Shown one piece after another: positions 18,437 through 28,431 of a stretch of 64,000 nt of DNA. Numbering within the stretch: the first letter of the stretch is position 1; every line of letters starts with the position of its first letter. The notes under the pieces are model-generated. The model was given only the letters and a program-made list of their open reading frames with translations. It was not told the origin of the DNA and ran no database searches. Made by a program: the position numbers and the translations under genes. The stretch is from Ruegeria sp. HKCCD7303 (GTDB lineage Bacteria; Pseudomonadota; Alphaproteobacteria; Rhodobacterales; Rhodobacteraceae): assembly GCF_013111185.1 (NCBI RefSeq), contig NZ_WVRE01000003.1, positions 124,001 through 188,000 on the forward strand. The letters run 5' to 3'.

Positions 18437-19752
18437 TGAAACTTCTGACCAGCCTCTTTGTCGGCCTGACATTGATGTCCGCGCCGGTTTACGCACAAAA
18501 CGGCCCCCTGCGGCTGGAATTGGACCAAGGCATAATCGAGCCCTTGCCCTTTGCGGTTCCCAATTTCGTGCCCGATGGCCCTTCGGCCGCGCAATATGCG
18601 CAGGATATTTCGCGCGTGGTGGCAGCGGATCTGACCGGAACAGGTCTGTTTCGCGAAATCTCGTCGAATGCGTTCATCAGTCGGGTTAGCAGTTTTGAAG
18701 CGCCGGTTCAGTTCGCTGACTGGAAAGCGATTAATGCTGATGCGTTGGTTACTGGGGCAGTCAATGTTTCGGGGAAACGATTGACGGTCCGGTTCCGTGT
18801 CTGGGATGTGTTCTCGGGTCAGGAACTGGGCACCGGCCTGCAACTGGCAGGTACAACCGAGGGCTGGCGCCGCATGGCGCACAAGGTTGCCGATCAGGTC
18901 TATAGCCGGATCACAGGTGAAGGAGGGTATTTCGACAGCCGCGTGGCCTTTGTGTCGGAAAGCGGACCCAAGGATCAACGCCTCAAGCGGTTGGCGATCA
19001 TGGATTACGACGGCGCAAATGTACAATACCTGACCGACAGTTCCGCCATCGTTTTGGCGCCGCGCTTTTCGCCCACGGGCGACCGGTTGCTGTATACCAG
19101 CTACGAAAGCGGCAGCCCGCGCATCTATGTTCTGGATGTGGGGCGCGTGAAACGGCAAGAACTCAAGACTCAGGACGGCACCATGAGCTTCTCGCCCCGT
19201 TTCTCGCCCGATGGTCGGTCCATTGTGTATTCGCTGATTCAGGGCGGTAACACGGATTTGTGGAAGATGGATCTGGCCTCGGGTCAAAGTACACGCCTGA
19301 CCAACACGCCCGCGATTGAAACAGCGCCCAGCTATTCTCCGGATGGCAGCCGCATCGTTTTTGAAAGCGACCGGTCGGGCACACCGCAGCTTTATGTGAT
19401 GCCTGCAAATGGGGGTGAGGCAACGCGGATCAGCTTTGGCGCGGGGCGTTATGGCACCCCGGTTTGGTCGCCGCGCGGCGATTTAATCGCCTTTACCAAG
19501 CAAAACAAAGGCCGGTTCCACATTGGCGTCATGCGCACGGACGGGTCGGAAGAACGGTTGCTGACTGCTTCGTTCCTGGATGAAGGTCCCACCTGGTCGC
19601 CCAATGGACGCGTTATCATGTTCACCCGCGAAACGCAGGGGGCAAGCGGTCGGGCCTCGCTATATTCAGTGGATATATCGGGCCGAAATCTGCGCCCGGT
19701 GCGCACTCCGGATGGTGGCAGCGACCCGTCATGGGGCCCGTTGCAGAATTGA
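18433..19752 (+). CDS. tolB: TolB periplasmic beta-propeller
   Basis: 439 residues with a cleavable signal peptide ([21 protein letters not shown]). The N-terminal alpha/beta domain includes [20 protein letters not shown], and the six-bladed propeller has repeated FSPDG / [14 protein letters not shown] / WSPRGD blades, the WD40-like TolB repeats. It binds Pal and links the inner-membrane TolQRA motor to the outer membrane. Start codons ATG-ATG at 18433 overlap the tolA stop. Confidence 0.96.
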   Translation: MMKLLTSLFVGLTLMSAPVYAQNGPLRLELDQGIIEPLPFAVPNFVPDGPSAAQYAQDISRVVAADLTGTGLFREISSNAFISRVSSFEAPVQFADWKAINADALVTGAVNVSGKRLTVRFRVWDVFSGQELGTGLQLAGTTEGWRRMAHKVADQVYSRITGEGGYFDSRVAFVSESGPKDQRLKRLAIMDYDGANVQYLTDSSAIVLAPRFSPTGDRLLYTSYESGSPRIYVLDVGRVKRQELKTQDGTMSFSPRFSPDGRSIVYSLIQGGNTDLWKMDLASGQSTRLTNTPAIETAPSYSPDGSRIVFESDRSGTPQLYVMPANGGEATRISFGAGRYGTPVWSPRGDLIAFTKQNKGRFHIGVMRTDGSEERLLTASFLDEGPTWSPNGRVIMFTRETQGASGRASLYSVDISGRNLRPVRTPDGGSDPSWGPLQN

Positions 19753-19777
19753 TCGCAGCAAAGTTCACAACGAATCG

Positions 19778-19796
19778 CGCCTGTGGTAGACAGGCG
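19778..19796 (+). other. Intercistronic hairpin, tolB-pal
   Basis: A 7-bp stem (19778-19784 with 19790-19796) and a 5-base loop, 29 bases before the pal start. There is no T tract, so it is more likely an RNA-stability or processing element than a terminator. Confidence 0.4.
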
Positions 19797-19824
19797 GCAA
19801 TAAACAAAACACGAGGCACTTGAA

Positions 19825-20331
19825 ATGAACGTATTGAGCAAAGTTCTGGCGCTGGGCGCGCTGAGTGTGATTGCCGCCTGTTCAAATAACGACCCTTCCG
19901 CTTTGGGGGGCGGTGGCGCAGGTGGCACTGGCGCTATAGTGCCGGGTTCGCCAAGCGACCCACGTTCGCCGGCGTATTTCCAGCAAACAGTTGGCGACCG
20001 TGTCCTTTTCGCTGTTGATCAGTCGACCCTTACACCGCAGGCACAAACCGTTCTGCAGGGGCAGGCAGAGTGGTTGTTGGCTAACCCCGATTTTGTCGCC
20101 ACGATAGAAGGTCACGCGGATGAACAGGGTACGCGGGAGTACAACCTTGGTTTGGGCGCAAAGCGCGCAAATGCCGCGCGCGAGTATCTGATTTCCCGCG
20201 GGGTGGCGGGTAACCGTCTTAAAACAGTCAGCTACGGCAAGGAACGCCCGATCGAGATTTGCAGCACCGAGGACTGCTACGCCAAGAACCGCCGTGCGGT
20301 GACGGTGCTGACAGGGTCAACTCTGGGGTAA
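19825..20331 (+). CDS. pal: Peptidoglycan-associated lipoprotein Pal
   Basis: 168 residues. The lipobox is LSVIAAC with Cys at about residue 20, followed by a Gly/Ser-rich linker and a C-terminal OmpA-like peptidoglycan-binding domain with EGHADEQGTREYNLGLGAKRA. It is tethered to the outer membrane, binds peptidoglycan, and binds TolB or TolA. An extra cysteine pair in the C-terminus (ICSTEDCY) is typical of alphaproteobacterial Pal. Confidence 0.96.
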   Translation: MNVLSKVLALGALSVIAACSNNDPSALGGGGAGGTGAIVPGSPSDPRSPAYFQQTVGDRVLFAVDQSTLTPQAQTVLQGQAEWLLANPDFVATIEGHADEQGTREYNLGLGAKRANAAREYLISRGVAGNRLKTVSYGKERPIEICSTEDCYAKNRRAVTVLTGSTLG

Positions 20332-20332
20332 G

Positions 20333-21157
20333 ATGATGCGTATTGCAGGATGGGTTTTGGCGGCCGTCGTGGCGACGGCGGGTGTGGCGAAGGCACAGGA
20401 TCAGCAGACCCTGGCGGATATTCGTCAGGAGCTGACGGTGCTGCATGTCGAGATACAGCGCCTGAAGCGCGAGTTTTCCACCACAGGATCGCCTGCGCCC
20501 AACCTGTCCGGCAGTTCGGTGCTTGAGCGTGTTGACGCGATCGAGGCTGAGTTGCAGCGCCTGACGCGCCAGACCGAGCAATTGAACCAACGGGTCCAGA
20601 ACATAGTCACCGATGGCACGAACCGCATTGGCGATCTGGAGTTTCGGTTGGTCGAACTTGAAGGCGGAGACCTGTCGGCGCTTGAGGAAACCTCGACATT
20701 GGGCGGTGATACGGCGTCTGACACGGGCCCCGTAAGCGTTGCAACGCCACCAGCAACGGATCAAACCGAGCTTGCCGTGGGCGAACGCGCGGATTTCGAT
20801 ACGGCGTCGCAAGCTTTGGTCGATGGTGATTTCCAAACGGCCGCCACCATGTTCGCGCAGTTCGAGGCAAACTATCCCGGCAGCCCACTGGCCCCTGAAG
20901 CGAACCTGAAACGGGGTCACGCCCTTGAGGGACTGGGTGACACTCGCGAAGCGGCTCGCGCCTTTTTGGCCAGCTTCACCGGCGATTCCGAAGGTGCCTT
21001 TGCCCCCGAAGCCCTGTACGAGCTGGGCGCAGCGCTGGGCCGATTGGGACAAACCGATCAGGCTTGCATCACACTGAATGAGGTCGGGGTGCGATTCCCC
21101 TCTGCGCCTGCGCTGGCAAACGCCACGCAAGAGATGACTGCGCTGGGGTGTTCTTGA
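20333..21157 (+). CDS. cpoB: Tol-Pal system coordinator CpoB (YbgF)
   Basis: 274 residues: a signal peptide (MMRIAGWVLAAVVATAGVAKA), an N-terminal coiled coil (about 25-110, heptads around LERVDAIEAELQRLTRQTEQL), a spacer, and C-terminal TPR repeats (ASQALVDGDFQTAATMFAQFEANYPGSP and following). It connects peptidoglycan synthesis with Tol-Pal at the septum. It starts 1 base after the pal stop. Confidence 0.92.
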   Translation: MMRIAGWVLAAVVATAGVAKAQDQQTLADIRQELTVLHVEIQRLKREFSTTGSPAPNLSGSSVLERVDAIEAELQRLTRQTEQLNQRVQNIVTDGTNRIGDLEFRLVELEGGDLSALEETSTLGGDTASDTGPVSVATPPATDQTELAVGERADFDTASQALVDGDFQTAATMFAQFEANYPGSPLAPEANLKRGHALEGLGDTREAARAFLASFTGDSEGAFAPEALYELGAALGRLGQTDQACITLNEVGVRFPSAPALANATQEMTALGCS

Positions 21158-22407
21158 GCACTCAGCCAAACAGCCTGATTTCCGATCTTCGCAAAAGGTT
21201 GCCGGACAATCTGCCCCGCAAGCTGGGGGTTGCTGTATCAGGTGGCGGAGATTCCGTCGCCCTGATGCATCTGTTGCACACTGTCGCCCAAACAGAAGCG
21301 ATCACACTCTATGCTGTCACAGTCGACCACGGGTTGCGCCCCGAGGCGGCGCAGGAGGCCGAGGCCGTTGCCCGTCAGGCTGCGACCCTGGGCTTGCAGC
21401 ACGACACTCTGCGATGGTCGGGCTGGGACGGTGTGGGCAACCTGCAAGATCAAGCGCGTCAGGCGCGATACAACCTGATGACCAATTGGGCAAAGGACAA
21501 TGGTATTGGTGCAATCGCTTTGGGGCATACCGCAGACGATCAGGCCGAAACTTTGCTCATGCGACTGGGGCGGTCCTCTGGCGTCACAGGCCTGTCAGGT
21601 ATGTCGCCCATGCGGCAACGGGATGGGGTGACGTTGTTGCGACCAATGCTGGGTATCACCCGAGACAGGCTGCGCACTTACCTAACAGAAATCGAGGCGA
21701 GTTGGGTCGAGGACCCATCGAATCAGGACGCGCAATTTGACCGGATCAAGGCTCGTGAAGCTCTTCACGGTCTTGAACCCTTGGGAATCGATGCACTGTC
21801 TTTGTCACGCGTAGCAAATAATCTGGCGCAGGCGCATGAGGCTTTGGGTGTTTTTGCGCAGGAATCCGCGCGGAAAGTGACACGGGTCGATCAAAGCGAT
21901 GTGAGGGTGGACCGGGCTGGGTTTGCTGCACTGCCGAAAGAGATTCAAAGGCGTGTTCTGCTGGGAATTCTCGAATGGATTGCCGGGCAGGGCTATCCCC
22001 CGCGTCAGGCGACTGTAGAGCAGGCAATGGATGCTATTGCCTGCGGTCAAGCCGGGTCAATTGCCGGGTGTCTGCTGGTGCCGAAAGGCGCGAGTGTTTG
22101 GATTTGCAGGGAATTTAAGTCCGTAGAGGGCCAAATTGCCGCATCTGGCACCGCCTGGGACAGCAAATGGGTGCTGACCGGCCCAGAAACGGAAGGCGCG
22201 GAAATTCGAGCGCTGGGCGAAAAAGGGCTGCACCAGGTCGTAAATTGGCAAAACACAGGGCGTCCCAGGCTTGCTTTGACTGCAACCCCTGCGGTTTGGG
22301 CGGGCGAAACGGTTGTTGCGGCTCCGCTTGCGGGATTTGCCAATGGATGGCGTGCGGAACCGGTCTCGGATTGGCCTGCATTTCACGCATCTTTTTTATC
22401 GCATTGA
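21148..22407 (+). CDS. tilS: tRNA(Ile)-lysidine synthase
   Basis: Modifies C34 of tRNA-Ile(CAU) to lysidine so that it reads AUA. The 419-residue protein has the PP-loop motif AVSGGGDSVALMHLL near residue 30 and the helical motif ALGHTADDQAETLLMRLGR near 125, both N-type ATP-pyrophosphatase features. The C-terminal part is a weakly conserved tRNA-binding region. The start is uncertain: GTG at 21148 or TTG at 21154, which overlaps the cpoB stop. Confidence 0.93.
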   Translation: MFLSTQPNSLISDLRKRLPDNLPRKLGVAVSGGGDSVALMHLLHTVAQTEAITLYAVTVDHGLRPEAAQEAEAVARQAATLGLQHDTLRWSGWDGVGNLQDQARQARYNLMTNWAKDNGIGAIALGHTADDQAETLLMRLGRSSGVTGLSGMSPMRQRDGVTLLRPMLGITRDRLRTYLTEIEASWVEDPSNQDAQFDRIKAREALHGLEPLGIDALSLSRVANNLAQAHEALGVFAQESARKVTRVDQSDVRVDRAGFAALPKEIQRRVLLGILEWIAGQGYPPRQATVEQAMDAIACGQAGSIAGCLLVPKGASVWICREFKSVEGQIAASGTAWDSKWVLTGPETEGAEIRALGEKGLHQVVNWQNTGRPRLALTATPAVWAGETVVAAPLAGFANGWRAEPVSDWPAFHASFLSH

Positions 22408-22430
22408 ACATAGGACAATCCTCTCTATTT
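22404..22430 (+). promoter_or_regulatory. Candidate heat-shock (RpoH-type) promoter of ftsH
   Basis: TTGAAC (22404-22409) and CTATTT (22425-22430) with a 15-base spacer, 53 bases before the ftsH start. The first box overlaps the tilS stop. The shape matches RpoH promoters of alphaproteobacteria (TTGAAA and CTATNT-like elements), and ftsH is often heat-induced. This is inferred by eye. Confidence 0.35.
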
Positions 22431-22482
22431 TAAGAGACAACTTGGCAGTTCCTCACCTGCCGAAACTTTTGGGAGATTTTCC

Positions 22483-24399
22483 TTGGGCAACGCTCGCAAT
22501 ATCGCGTTTTGGGTCGTTCTGTTCCTGCTTATTCTGGCACTGTTCAATCTGTTCAGTGGACCGGGTGGAACGCTTCAGAGCAATGAGAGAACATATTCCG
22601 ACTTTGTCGGTGCCGTCCAAAGCGGTGAAGTCAAAAACGTGACGCTGGATGGAGAGCAGATTCGCTATACCACTGAAAACGGCGCGACCTATGTCACGAT
22701 CAAACCAGGCGACGCCGAGGTCACCAAGCTGCTGATCGATGAGAACATCCCGGTTCAAGCGGTCAAGCAACAGCAGTCTGGGTTCCAGTCCTTCCTGATC
22801 ACGCTTCTGCCTTTCCTGCTGCTGATCGGCGTTTGGGTTTACTTCATGAACCGGATGCAGGGCGGCGGCAAAGGCGGTGCGATGGGCTTTGGCAAGTCCA
22901 AGGCCAAGATGCTGACCGAAAAGCATGGCCGTGTGACCTTCGATGATGTTGCTGGCATTGATGAGGCCAAGGAAGAGCTGGAAGAGATCGTGGAATTCCT
23001 GCGCAACCCGCAGAAGTTTTCGCGGCTTGGTGGAAAAATTCCAAAAGGCGCGCTTTTGGTTGGCCCTCCGGGTACCGGTAAAACACTGCTGGCCCGTGCG
23101 ATTGCAGGTGAGGCAGGTGTACCGTTCTTCACCATTTCCGGTTCGGACTTCGTTGAGATGTTCGTGGGTGTTGGTGCATCCCGCGTGCGCGACATGTTCG
23201 AACAGGCCAAGAAGAACGCGCCTTGCATCGTGTTTATCGACGAGATCGATGCCGTGGGCCGTCACCGTGGTGCCGGCTACGGTGGTGGTAATGATGAACG
23301 CGAACAGACGCTCAACCAGCTGCTGGTTGAGATGGACGGGTTCGAGGCCAACGAAGGCGTGATCATACTGGCGGCGACCAACCGTAAGGATGTTCTGGAC
23401 CCTGCGCTGCTGCGTCCGGGCCGGTTTGACCGCAACGTGACAGTTGGCAACCCCGACATCAAAGGCCGCGAGAAGATTCTGGGCGTGCACGCCCGCAAGA
23501 CACCTTTGGGCCCCGATGTCGATCTGCGCATCATCGCGCGTGGTACTCCGGGTTTCTCGGGCGCTGATCTGGCGAACCTTGTGAACGAGGCTGCGCTGAT
23601 GGCAGCGCGTGTGGGTCGTCGCTTTGTCACCATGGAAGATTTTGAGAACGCCAAGGACAAGGTGATGATGGGGGCCGAGCGCCGGTCGATGGTGCTGACT
23701 CAGGATCAGAAAGAAAAGACCGCTTATCACGAATCGGGCCACGCCGTCGTTGGCATGACCCTGCCGCTGTGTGATCCGGTCTATAAGGCGACGATCATCC
23801 CGCGTGGCGGTGCGCTTGGCATGGTTGTCAGCCTGCCCGAAATGGATCAGCTGAACTATCACCGGGACGAGTGTGAGCAGAAGCTGGCGATGACCATGGC
23901 GGGCAAAGCGGCCGAAGTGATCAAATACGGTGAAGACCACGTCTCGAACGGCCCCGCCGGTGACATCATGCAGGCCAGCCAGTTGGCCCGCGCCATGGTG
24001 ATGCGCTGGGGTATGTCCGATAAAGTCGGCAATATCGATTATGCCGAGGCGCATGAGGGATATTCAGGCAACACTGCTGGTTTCTCAGTGTCGGCGCATA
24101 CCAAAGAGCTGATCGAGGAAGAGGTAAAGCGCCTGATCCAGCAAGGCTATGAGCGCGCTCACAAGATTCTGACCGACAAGAACGAAGAATGGGAGCGTTT
24201 GGCCCAAGGCCTGCTGGAATACGAGACCCTGACCGGGGACGAGATCAAGCGTGTCATGAATGGTGAATCGCCGACCGAAGGCGATGACGAAGGGGACAGC
24301 CCGGATCAGGGCAGCGCACCCAGCGTTACGGCCATTCCCAAGACGAAGGCCAAGAAATCCCCTCCTGAGGGTGGGATGGAGCCAGAACCTACCGCATAA
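22483..24399 (+). CDS. ftsH: ATP-dependent zinc metalloprotease FtsH
   Basis: Membrane AAA+ protease that degrades damaged membrane proteins and regulators. The 638-residue protein has two N-terminal membrane segments (about 7-25 and 103-122) around a periplasmic domain. The AAA module has Walker A GPPGTGKT at 194-201, Walker [12 protein letters not shown] and the [11 protein letters not shown]. The zinc-binding HESGH (about residue 418) starts the M41 peptidase domain. The C-terminal tail is acidic and Pro-rich. Translation starts at TTG 22483 after a gggag site. Confidence 0.97.
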   Translation: MGNARNIAFWVVLFLLILALFNLFSGPGGTLQSNERTYSDFVGAVQSGEVKNVTLDGEQIRYTTENGATYVTIKPGDAEVTKLLIDENIPVQAVKQQQSGFQSFLITLLPFLLLIGVWVYFMNRMQGGGKGGAMGFGKSKAKMLTEKHGRVTFDDVAGIDEAKEELEEIVEFLRNPQKFSRLGGKIPKGALLVGPPGTGKTLLARAIAGEAGVPFFTISGSDFVEMFVGVGASRVRDMFEQAKKNAPCIVFIDEIDAVGRHRGAGYGGGNDEREQTLNQLLVEMDGFEANEGVIILAATNRKDVLDPALLRPGRFDRNVTVGNPDIKGREKILGVHARKTPLGPDVDLRIIARGTPGFSGADLANLVNEAALMAARVGRRFVTMEDFENAKDKVMMGAERRSMVLTQDQKEKTAYHESGHAVVGMTLPLCDPVYKATIIPRGGALGMVVSLPEMDQLNYHRDECEQKLAMTMAGKAAEVIKYGEDHVSNGPAGDIMQASQLARAMVMRWGMSDKVGNIDYAEAHEGYSGNTAGFSVSAHTKELIEEEVKRLIQQGYERAHKILTDKNEEWERLAQGLLEYETLTGDEIKRVMNGESPTEGDDEGDSPDQGSAPSVTAIPKTKAKKSPPEGGMEPEPTA

Positions 24400-24404
24400 A
24401 TCAC

Positions 24405-24436
24405 AAAGACCCGGGCGAACGCTCGGGTCTTTTCTC
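24405..24436 (+). terminator. Rho-independent terminator after ftsH
   Basis: Outer stem AAAGACCCG (24405-24413) pairs with CGGGTCTTT (24424-24432), and the inner bases extend it. A pyrimidine-rich T run follows. It sits 5 bases past the ftsH stop. Confidence 0.9.
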
Positions 24437-24498
24437 TTTTCATCTGACGTTTGCTGGGCAATATGCCTTTCGAACTCCAGCGGAAAAGGGATGCCATT

Positions 24499-25074
24499 AT
24501 GCCGTTTTTGCGTGAAACTGAATATGTAGGCGAAGTGGTTTGGTTGGGCCATGTTCCTGCTGGGAAGTCGCTTCGTGCGACAGCCGTGCAAGAGTTGGAC
24601 CTGGCATTTGATGGTGTGGCTGGGGAACGGCACGAAGGGCTCAATCGGGCATCCTGTGTGCGGGTCAAGAACCTCTATCCCACAGGGACAGAAATACGCA
24701 ATCTACGTCAGTTGTCGGTTCTGTCAGTGGAAGAGCTTGACCAGATCGCGCAGGGTATGGGTTTGGAGGCGCTAGACCCCGCATATCTTGGCGCATCAAT
24801 TGTCCTGAAAGGCATTCCCGATTTCTCGCACATTCCGCCATCATCACGCTTGCAGGCCGCGTTAGGTGCAACAATCACCGTCGACATGGAAAACGCTCCC
24901 TGCGTGTTACCGGGGCGCGAGGTCGAGGCGGATCAGCCCGGGTATGGTGCCGCGTTCAAACCGGCAGCGGTGGGGCGTCGCGGCATAACCGGATGGGTCG
25001 AACGCCCGGGGCGTATTCAGCTTGGGGATCATCTGACGTTGTTTGTTCCGGACCAGCCCGCCTGGGCTCCTTAA
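24499..25074 (+). CDS. MOSC domain protein
   Basis: 191 residues from the ATG at 24499. Upstream in-frame ATGs at 24463 and earlier would add up to 16 residues. The MOSC core is recognisable: GERHEGLNRAS, LSVEELDQIAQGMG, ASIVLKGIPDFSHIPPSSRLQ, and the conserved Cys in ENAPCVLPGREVE near residue 130. Family members move sulfur or handle molybdenum cofactor-bound substrates such as YiiM-type N-hydroxylated compounds. The exact substrate is unknown. It follows the ftsH terminator, so it is transcribed separately. Confidence 0.82.
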   Translation: MPFLRETEYVGEVVWLGHVPAGKSLRATAVQELDLAFDGVAGERHEGLNRASCVRVKNLYPTGTEIRNLRQLSVLSVEELDQIAQGMGLEALDPAYLGASIVLKGIPDFSHIPPSSRLQAALGATITVDMENAPCVLPGREVEADQPGYGAAFKPAAVGRRGITGWVERPGRIQLGDHLTLFVPDQPAWAP

Positions 25075-25239
25075 ACGCGTCAGGTTTCCGATTAGAAACC
25101 GATGAAATGACCTTACGACGCTTCGCGACACCAGAATGTCGGAATCCATGGCTATTGAGATTGTACACAAGGGTATGGAATGCGCAGCGCCGACGTATCG
25201 CGTCGGTATTGCACGGCATTCAATTAGGGACCCCGGCCA

Positions 25240-26916
25240 ATGAGCTACAAATCCGATATCGAAATCGCTCGTGAAGCGAACAAAAAGCCGATTCAGGAAA
25301 TCGGTGCCAAGATCGGCATCGACTCAGCGGATCTGCTGCCTTACGGCCATGACAAAGCTAAAGTCAGTCAGGACTTCATCAACTCGGTTCAGGACCGCGA
25401 AGACGGCAAGCTGATTTTGGTGACCGCGATTAACCCGACCCCGGCAGGCGAAGGCAAGACCACCACCACCGTTGGTCTGGGTGACGGCCTGAACCGCATC
25501 GGCAAGAATGCGATGATCTGTATCCGCGAAGCCTCGCTGGGCCCGAACTTCGGCATGAAGGGCGGTGCTGCAGGTGGCGGTTACGCGCAGGTTGTTCCGA
25601 TGGAAGAGATGAACCTGCACTTCACCGGCGACTTCCACGCCATCACCTCGGCGCACTCGCTGCTGTCGGCGATGATCGACAACCACATTTACTGGGGCAA
25701 TGAAGCCGAAATCGACACGCGCCGTGTTGCATGGCGTCGTGTGGTCGACATGAACGACCGTGCCCTGCGTCAGATCACCGCCAGCTTGGGAGGTGTTTCG
25801 AACGGCTTCCCGCGCGAAGCAGGCTTTGACATCACCGTGGCATCCGAAGTCATGGCGATCCTGTGCCTGGCCAACGACCTGAAAGACCTTGAAAAGCGTC
25901 TGGGCGACATCATCGTTGCTTACCGCCGCGATAAAACCCCGGTTTATTGCCGCGACATCAAGGCCGAAGGCGCAATGACCGTTCTGCTGAAGGACGCCAT
26001 GCAGCCGAACCTGGTGCAAACGCTGGAAAACAACCCGGCCTTTGTTCACGGTGGCCCGTTCGCGAACATCGCGCACGGCTGTAACTCGGTCATCGCGACC
26101 AAGACCGCGCTGAAAGTCGCTGACTATGTTGTGACCGAGGCTGGCTTTGGTGCGGACCTTGGCGCCGAAAAGTTCATGAACATCAAATGCCGTAAAGCGG
26201 GCATCGCCCCGTCGGCTGTTGTACTGGTTGCCACTGTACGCGCGATGAAGATGAACGGTGGCGTGGCCAAGGCTGATCTGGGTGCTGAAAACGTTGACGC
26301 TGTTAAGTCGGGCTGCGCCAACCTGGGCCGCCACATCGAGAACGTGAAATCGTTCGGTGTGCCGGTTGTTGTCGCCATCAACCACTTCGTCACCGACACC
26401 GATGCCGAAGTCGAGGCCGTCAAGAACTACTGCGCCGATCACGGTGTCGAAGCAGTTCTGTCGCGTCACTGGGAACTGGGCTCGGAAGGCTCGGCTCCGC
26501 TGGCCGAGAAAGTGGTCGAAATCGTTGAAGGTGGCACCGCAAACTTCGCGCCGATCTACCCCGACGAAATGCCGCTGTTCGAAAAGATCGAAACCATCGC
26601 CAAGCGCATCTACCGCGCTGACGAGGTTCTGGCCGACAACAAGATCCGCAACCAACTGCGCGAGTGGGAAGACGCGGGCTATGGCAACCTGCCGGTCTGC
26701 ATGGCGAAAACTCAGTACTCGTTCTCGACCGATCCGACCCTGCGCGGCGCGCCCACCGGCCACTCGGTTCCGGTGCGTGAGGTTCGCCTGTCCGCAGGTG
26801 CCGGTTTTATCGTAGTTGTCTGCGGTGAGATCATGACCATGCCTGGTCTGCCCCGCAAACCGGCTGCAGAAACCATCTGCCTTAACGACGCAGGTGAGAT
26901 CGAGGGCTTGTTCTAA
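25240..26916 (+). CDS. fhs: Formate--tetrahydrofolate ligase
   Basis: ATP-dependent activation of formate to 10-formyl-THF in C1 metabolism. The 558-residue protein has the ATP-binding motif [18 protein letters not shown] near residue 65 and the family signature [17 protein letters not shown] near 100. The C-terminal segment is [21 protein letters not shown]. The codon bias is strong, suggesting high expression. It is followed by a chorismate mutase and folD, which makes the next step of the same pathway. Confidence 0.97.
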   Translation: MSYKSDIEIAREANKKPIQEIGAKIGIDSADLLPYGHDKAKVSQDFINSVQDREDGKLILVTAINPTPAGEGKTTTTVGLGDGLNRIGKNAMICIREASLGPNFGMKGGAAGGGYAQVVPMEEMNLHFTGDFHAITSAHSLLSAMIDNHIYWGNEAEIDTRRVAWRRVVDMNDRALRQITASLGGVSNGFPREAGFDITVASEVMAILCLANDLKDLEKRLGDIIVAYRRDKTPVYCRDIKAEGAMTVLLKDAMQPNLVQTLENNPAFVHGGPFANIAHGCNSVIATKTALKVADYVVTEAGFGADLGAEKFMNIKCRKAGIAPSAVVLVATVRAMKMNGGVAKADLGAENVDAVKSGCANLGRHIENVKSFGVPVVVAINHFVTDTDAEVEAVKNYCADHGVEAVLSRHWELGSEGSAPLAEKVVEIVEGGTANFAPIYPDEMPLFEKIETIAKRIYRADEVLADNKIRNQLREWEDAGYGNLPVCMAKTQYSFSTDPTLRGAPTGHSVPVREVRLSAGAGFIVVVCGEIMTMPGLPRKPAAETICLNDAGEIEGLF

Positions 26917-26974
26917 GCCGTTTTTTGAACCATCTCGTGGTCCGGGGATTTCCCCGGGCCATGAGGAGACCGCG

Positions 26975-27280
26975 ATGCCCACTCTGACACCGCCGCAAGA
27001 CTGTGACACTATGCAGGAATTGCGGGTTCAGATCGACAGGCTGGACCGCCAACTGATCGAAATGCTGGTGAACCGTGCCAGTTACATCGACCGTGCGTCC
27101 CAGCTGAAACCCGGCGAGGGGCTGCCCGCCCGAATCCCGGATCGTGTTGAAGAGGTGGTGCAGCGCGTGCGCAAGAGTTCCGATGAACTGGGTATGGACC
27201 CTGAGCTTGCTGAAGAACTCTGGCGTATTTTGATAGATTGGTCGATTGCCCGCGAAGAGCGTGTGCTCGGCTCTGACTGA
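26975..27280 (+). CDS. Chorismate mutase, AroQ type
   Basis: 101 residues from the ATG at 26975 with a gaggag site. A longer in-frame start at 26894 overlaps fhs. The all-helical AroQ pattern is clear: [30 protein letters not shown], then [39 protein letters not shown]. The conserved first-helix Arg and the Lys after it are present. It rearranges chorismate to prephenate. Its place between fhs and folD is striking, and a role connecting chorismate flux to folate is only a guess. Confidence 0.85.
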   Translation: MPTLTPPQDCDTMQELRVQIDRLDRQLIEMLVNRASYIDRASQLKPGEGLPARIPDRVEEVVQRVRKSSDELGMDPELAEELWRILIDWSIAREERVLGSD

Positions 27281-27333
27281 CTGACCGGGCGCATCTTGCG
27301 CCCGATCCGTTTTTTGAAAGAAGGGATCAAAGG

Positions 27334-28224
27334 ATGGTAGCGCAGGTTATCGACGGTAAGGCATTCGCGGCAAAAGTGCGCGCGCAAGTGGCCGATCAGG
27401 TTGCCAAGCTGAAAGAAGAAAACGGCATCACCCCCGGCCTTGCCGTGGTTCTGGTAGGCGAAGACCCCGCCAGCCAGGTTTATGTCCGCTCGAAGGGCAA
27501 GCAGACCGTCGAGGTCGGCATGAACTCGTATGAACACAAGCTGGACGTCGACACCTCGGAAGAGGACCTGCTGGCTCTGATCGATAAGCTGAACAACGAT
27601 CCCGCCGTCCATGGCATTCTGGTTCAGCTGCCTCTGCCAAAGCACTTGAACGAAGATCTTGTGATCAACTCGATTGATCCTGCCAAGGATGTCGATGGTT
27701 TTCACATCTCGAACGTGGGCCTGCTGGGCACCGGGCAGAAATCGATGGTGCCCTGCACGCCGCTTGGGTGCCTGATGATGCTGCGCGACTATCACGGCTC
27801 GCTGTCGGGCATGGATGCGGTTGTGATTGGCCGTTCAAACATCGTTGGCAAACCTATGGCACAGCTGTTGCTGGGCGACAGCTGCACCGTAACGATTGCG
27901 CATTCGCGCACCAAAGACCTGCCTGACGTCGTGCGTCGCGCAGACATTGTTGTCGCCGCTGTTGGCCGTCCTGAGATGGTGCCGGGCGACTGGATCAAGG
28001 AAGGTGCCACCGTGATCGACGTAGGCATCAACCGGATCGAGCGTGACGGCAAGAACAAGCTGGTTGGCGACGTAGACTACGCCAGCGCGGCTGAACGTGC
28101 GGGCGCAATCACTCCGGTTCCGGGCGGCGTAGGCCCGATGACTATCGCGTGTTTGCTGGCCAACACGCTGACCGCCTGCTGCCGGTCCAACGGATTGCCA
28201 GAACCGGAAGGTCTGACAGCCTAA
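27334..28224 (+). CDS. folD: Methylene-THF dehydrogenase / methenyl-THF cyclohydrolase
   Basis: Bifunctional enzyme interconverting 5,10-methylene-, methenyl- and 10-formyl-THF. The 296-residue protein has the active-site region [14 protein letters not shown] with its Lys near residue 56, [11 protein letters not shown] near 95, the NADP-site motif [16 protein letters not shown] near 165, and the signature [16 protein letters not shown] near 265. With fhs it allows two-way flow between formate and methylene-THF. Confidence 0.97.
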   Translation: MVAQVIDGKAFAAKVRAQVADQVAKLKEENGITPGLAVVLVGEDPASQVYVRSKGKQTVEVGMNSYEHKLDVDTSEEDLLALIDKLNNDPAVHGILVQLPLPKHLNEDLVINSIDPAKDVDGFHISNVGLLGTGQKSMVPCTPLGCLMMLRDYHGSLSGMDAVVIGRSNIVGKPMAQLLLGDSCTVTIAHSRTKDLPDVVRRADIVVAAVGRPEMVPGDWIKEGATVIDVGINRIERDGKNKLVGDVDYASAAERAGAITPVPGGVGPMTIACLLANTLTACCRSNGLPEPEGLTA

Positions 28225-28236
28225 ACCAACTTGGGT

Positions 28237-28257
28237 CGGGCCGCTACAGACGGCCCG
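28237..28257 (+). terminator. Hairpin after folD, weak terminator candidate
   Basis: A 7-bp GC stem (28237-28243 with 28251-28257) and a 7-base loop, 12 bases after the folD stop. No clear T tract follows. Confidence 0.4.
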
Positions 28258-28355
28258 TCGCCTAACCTGACTGCGTGACACGCCAGGACTACACCCAAGA
28301 CAACATGAGCGACGTACTCATGAGTGGGTTTCCCAGCTTGAATTATCTTGATAAG

Positions 28356-28379
28356 CCTGTATTTCCAGTTGTTTACAGG
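28356..28379 (+). promoter_or_regulatory. Inverted repeat upstream of LytTR gene
   Basis: CCTGTA (28356-28361) and TACAGG (28374-28379) with a 12-base spacer, about 55 bases before the likely start. It could be an operator or a short hairpin. Confidence 0.3.
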
Positions 28380-28431
28380 TTTATTTTCCCTTGTGCCTAT
28401 CGCGCTCGGGCTATGCACGCACAAAAGCAGT

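Noticed and set aside
22453..24054. Minus-strand open frame of 533 codons opposite ftsH
   Set aside because: Antisense shadow of ftsH with no family motif.
25324..27009. Minus-strand open frame of 561 codons opposite fhs
   Set aside because: It is the mirror of a strongly codon-biased gene, is His/Val/Asp-rich without domain pattern, and has no ribosome-binding site. fhs on the other strand is certain.
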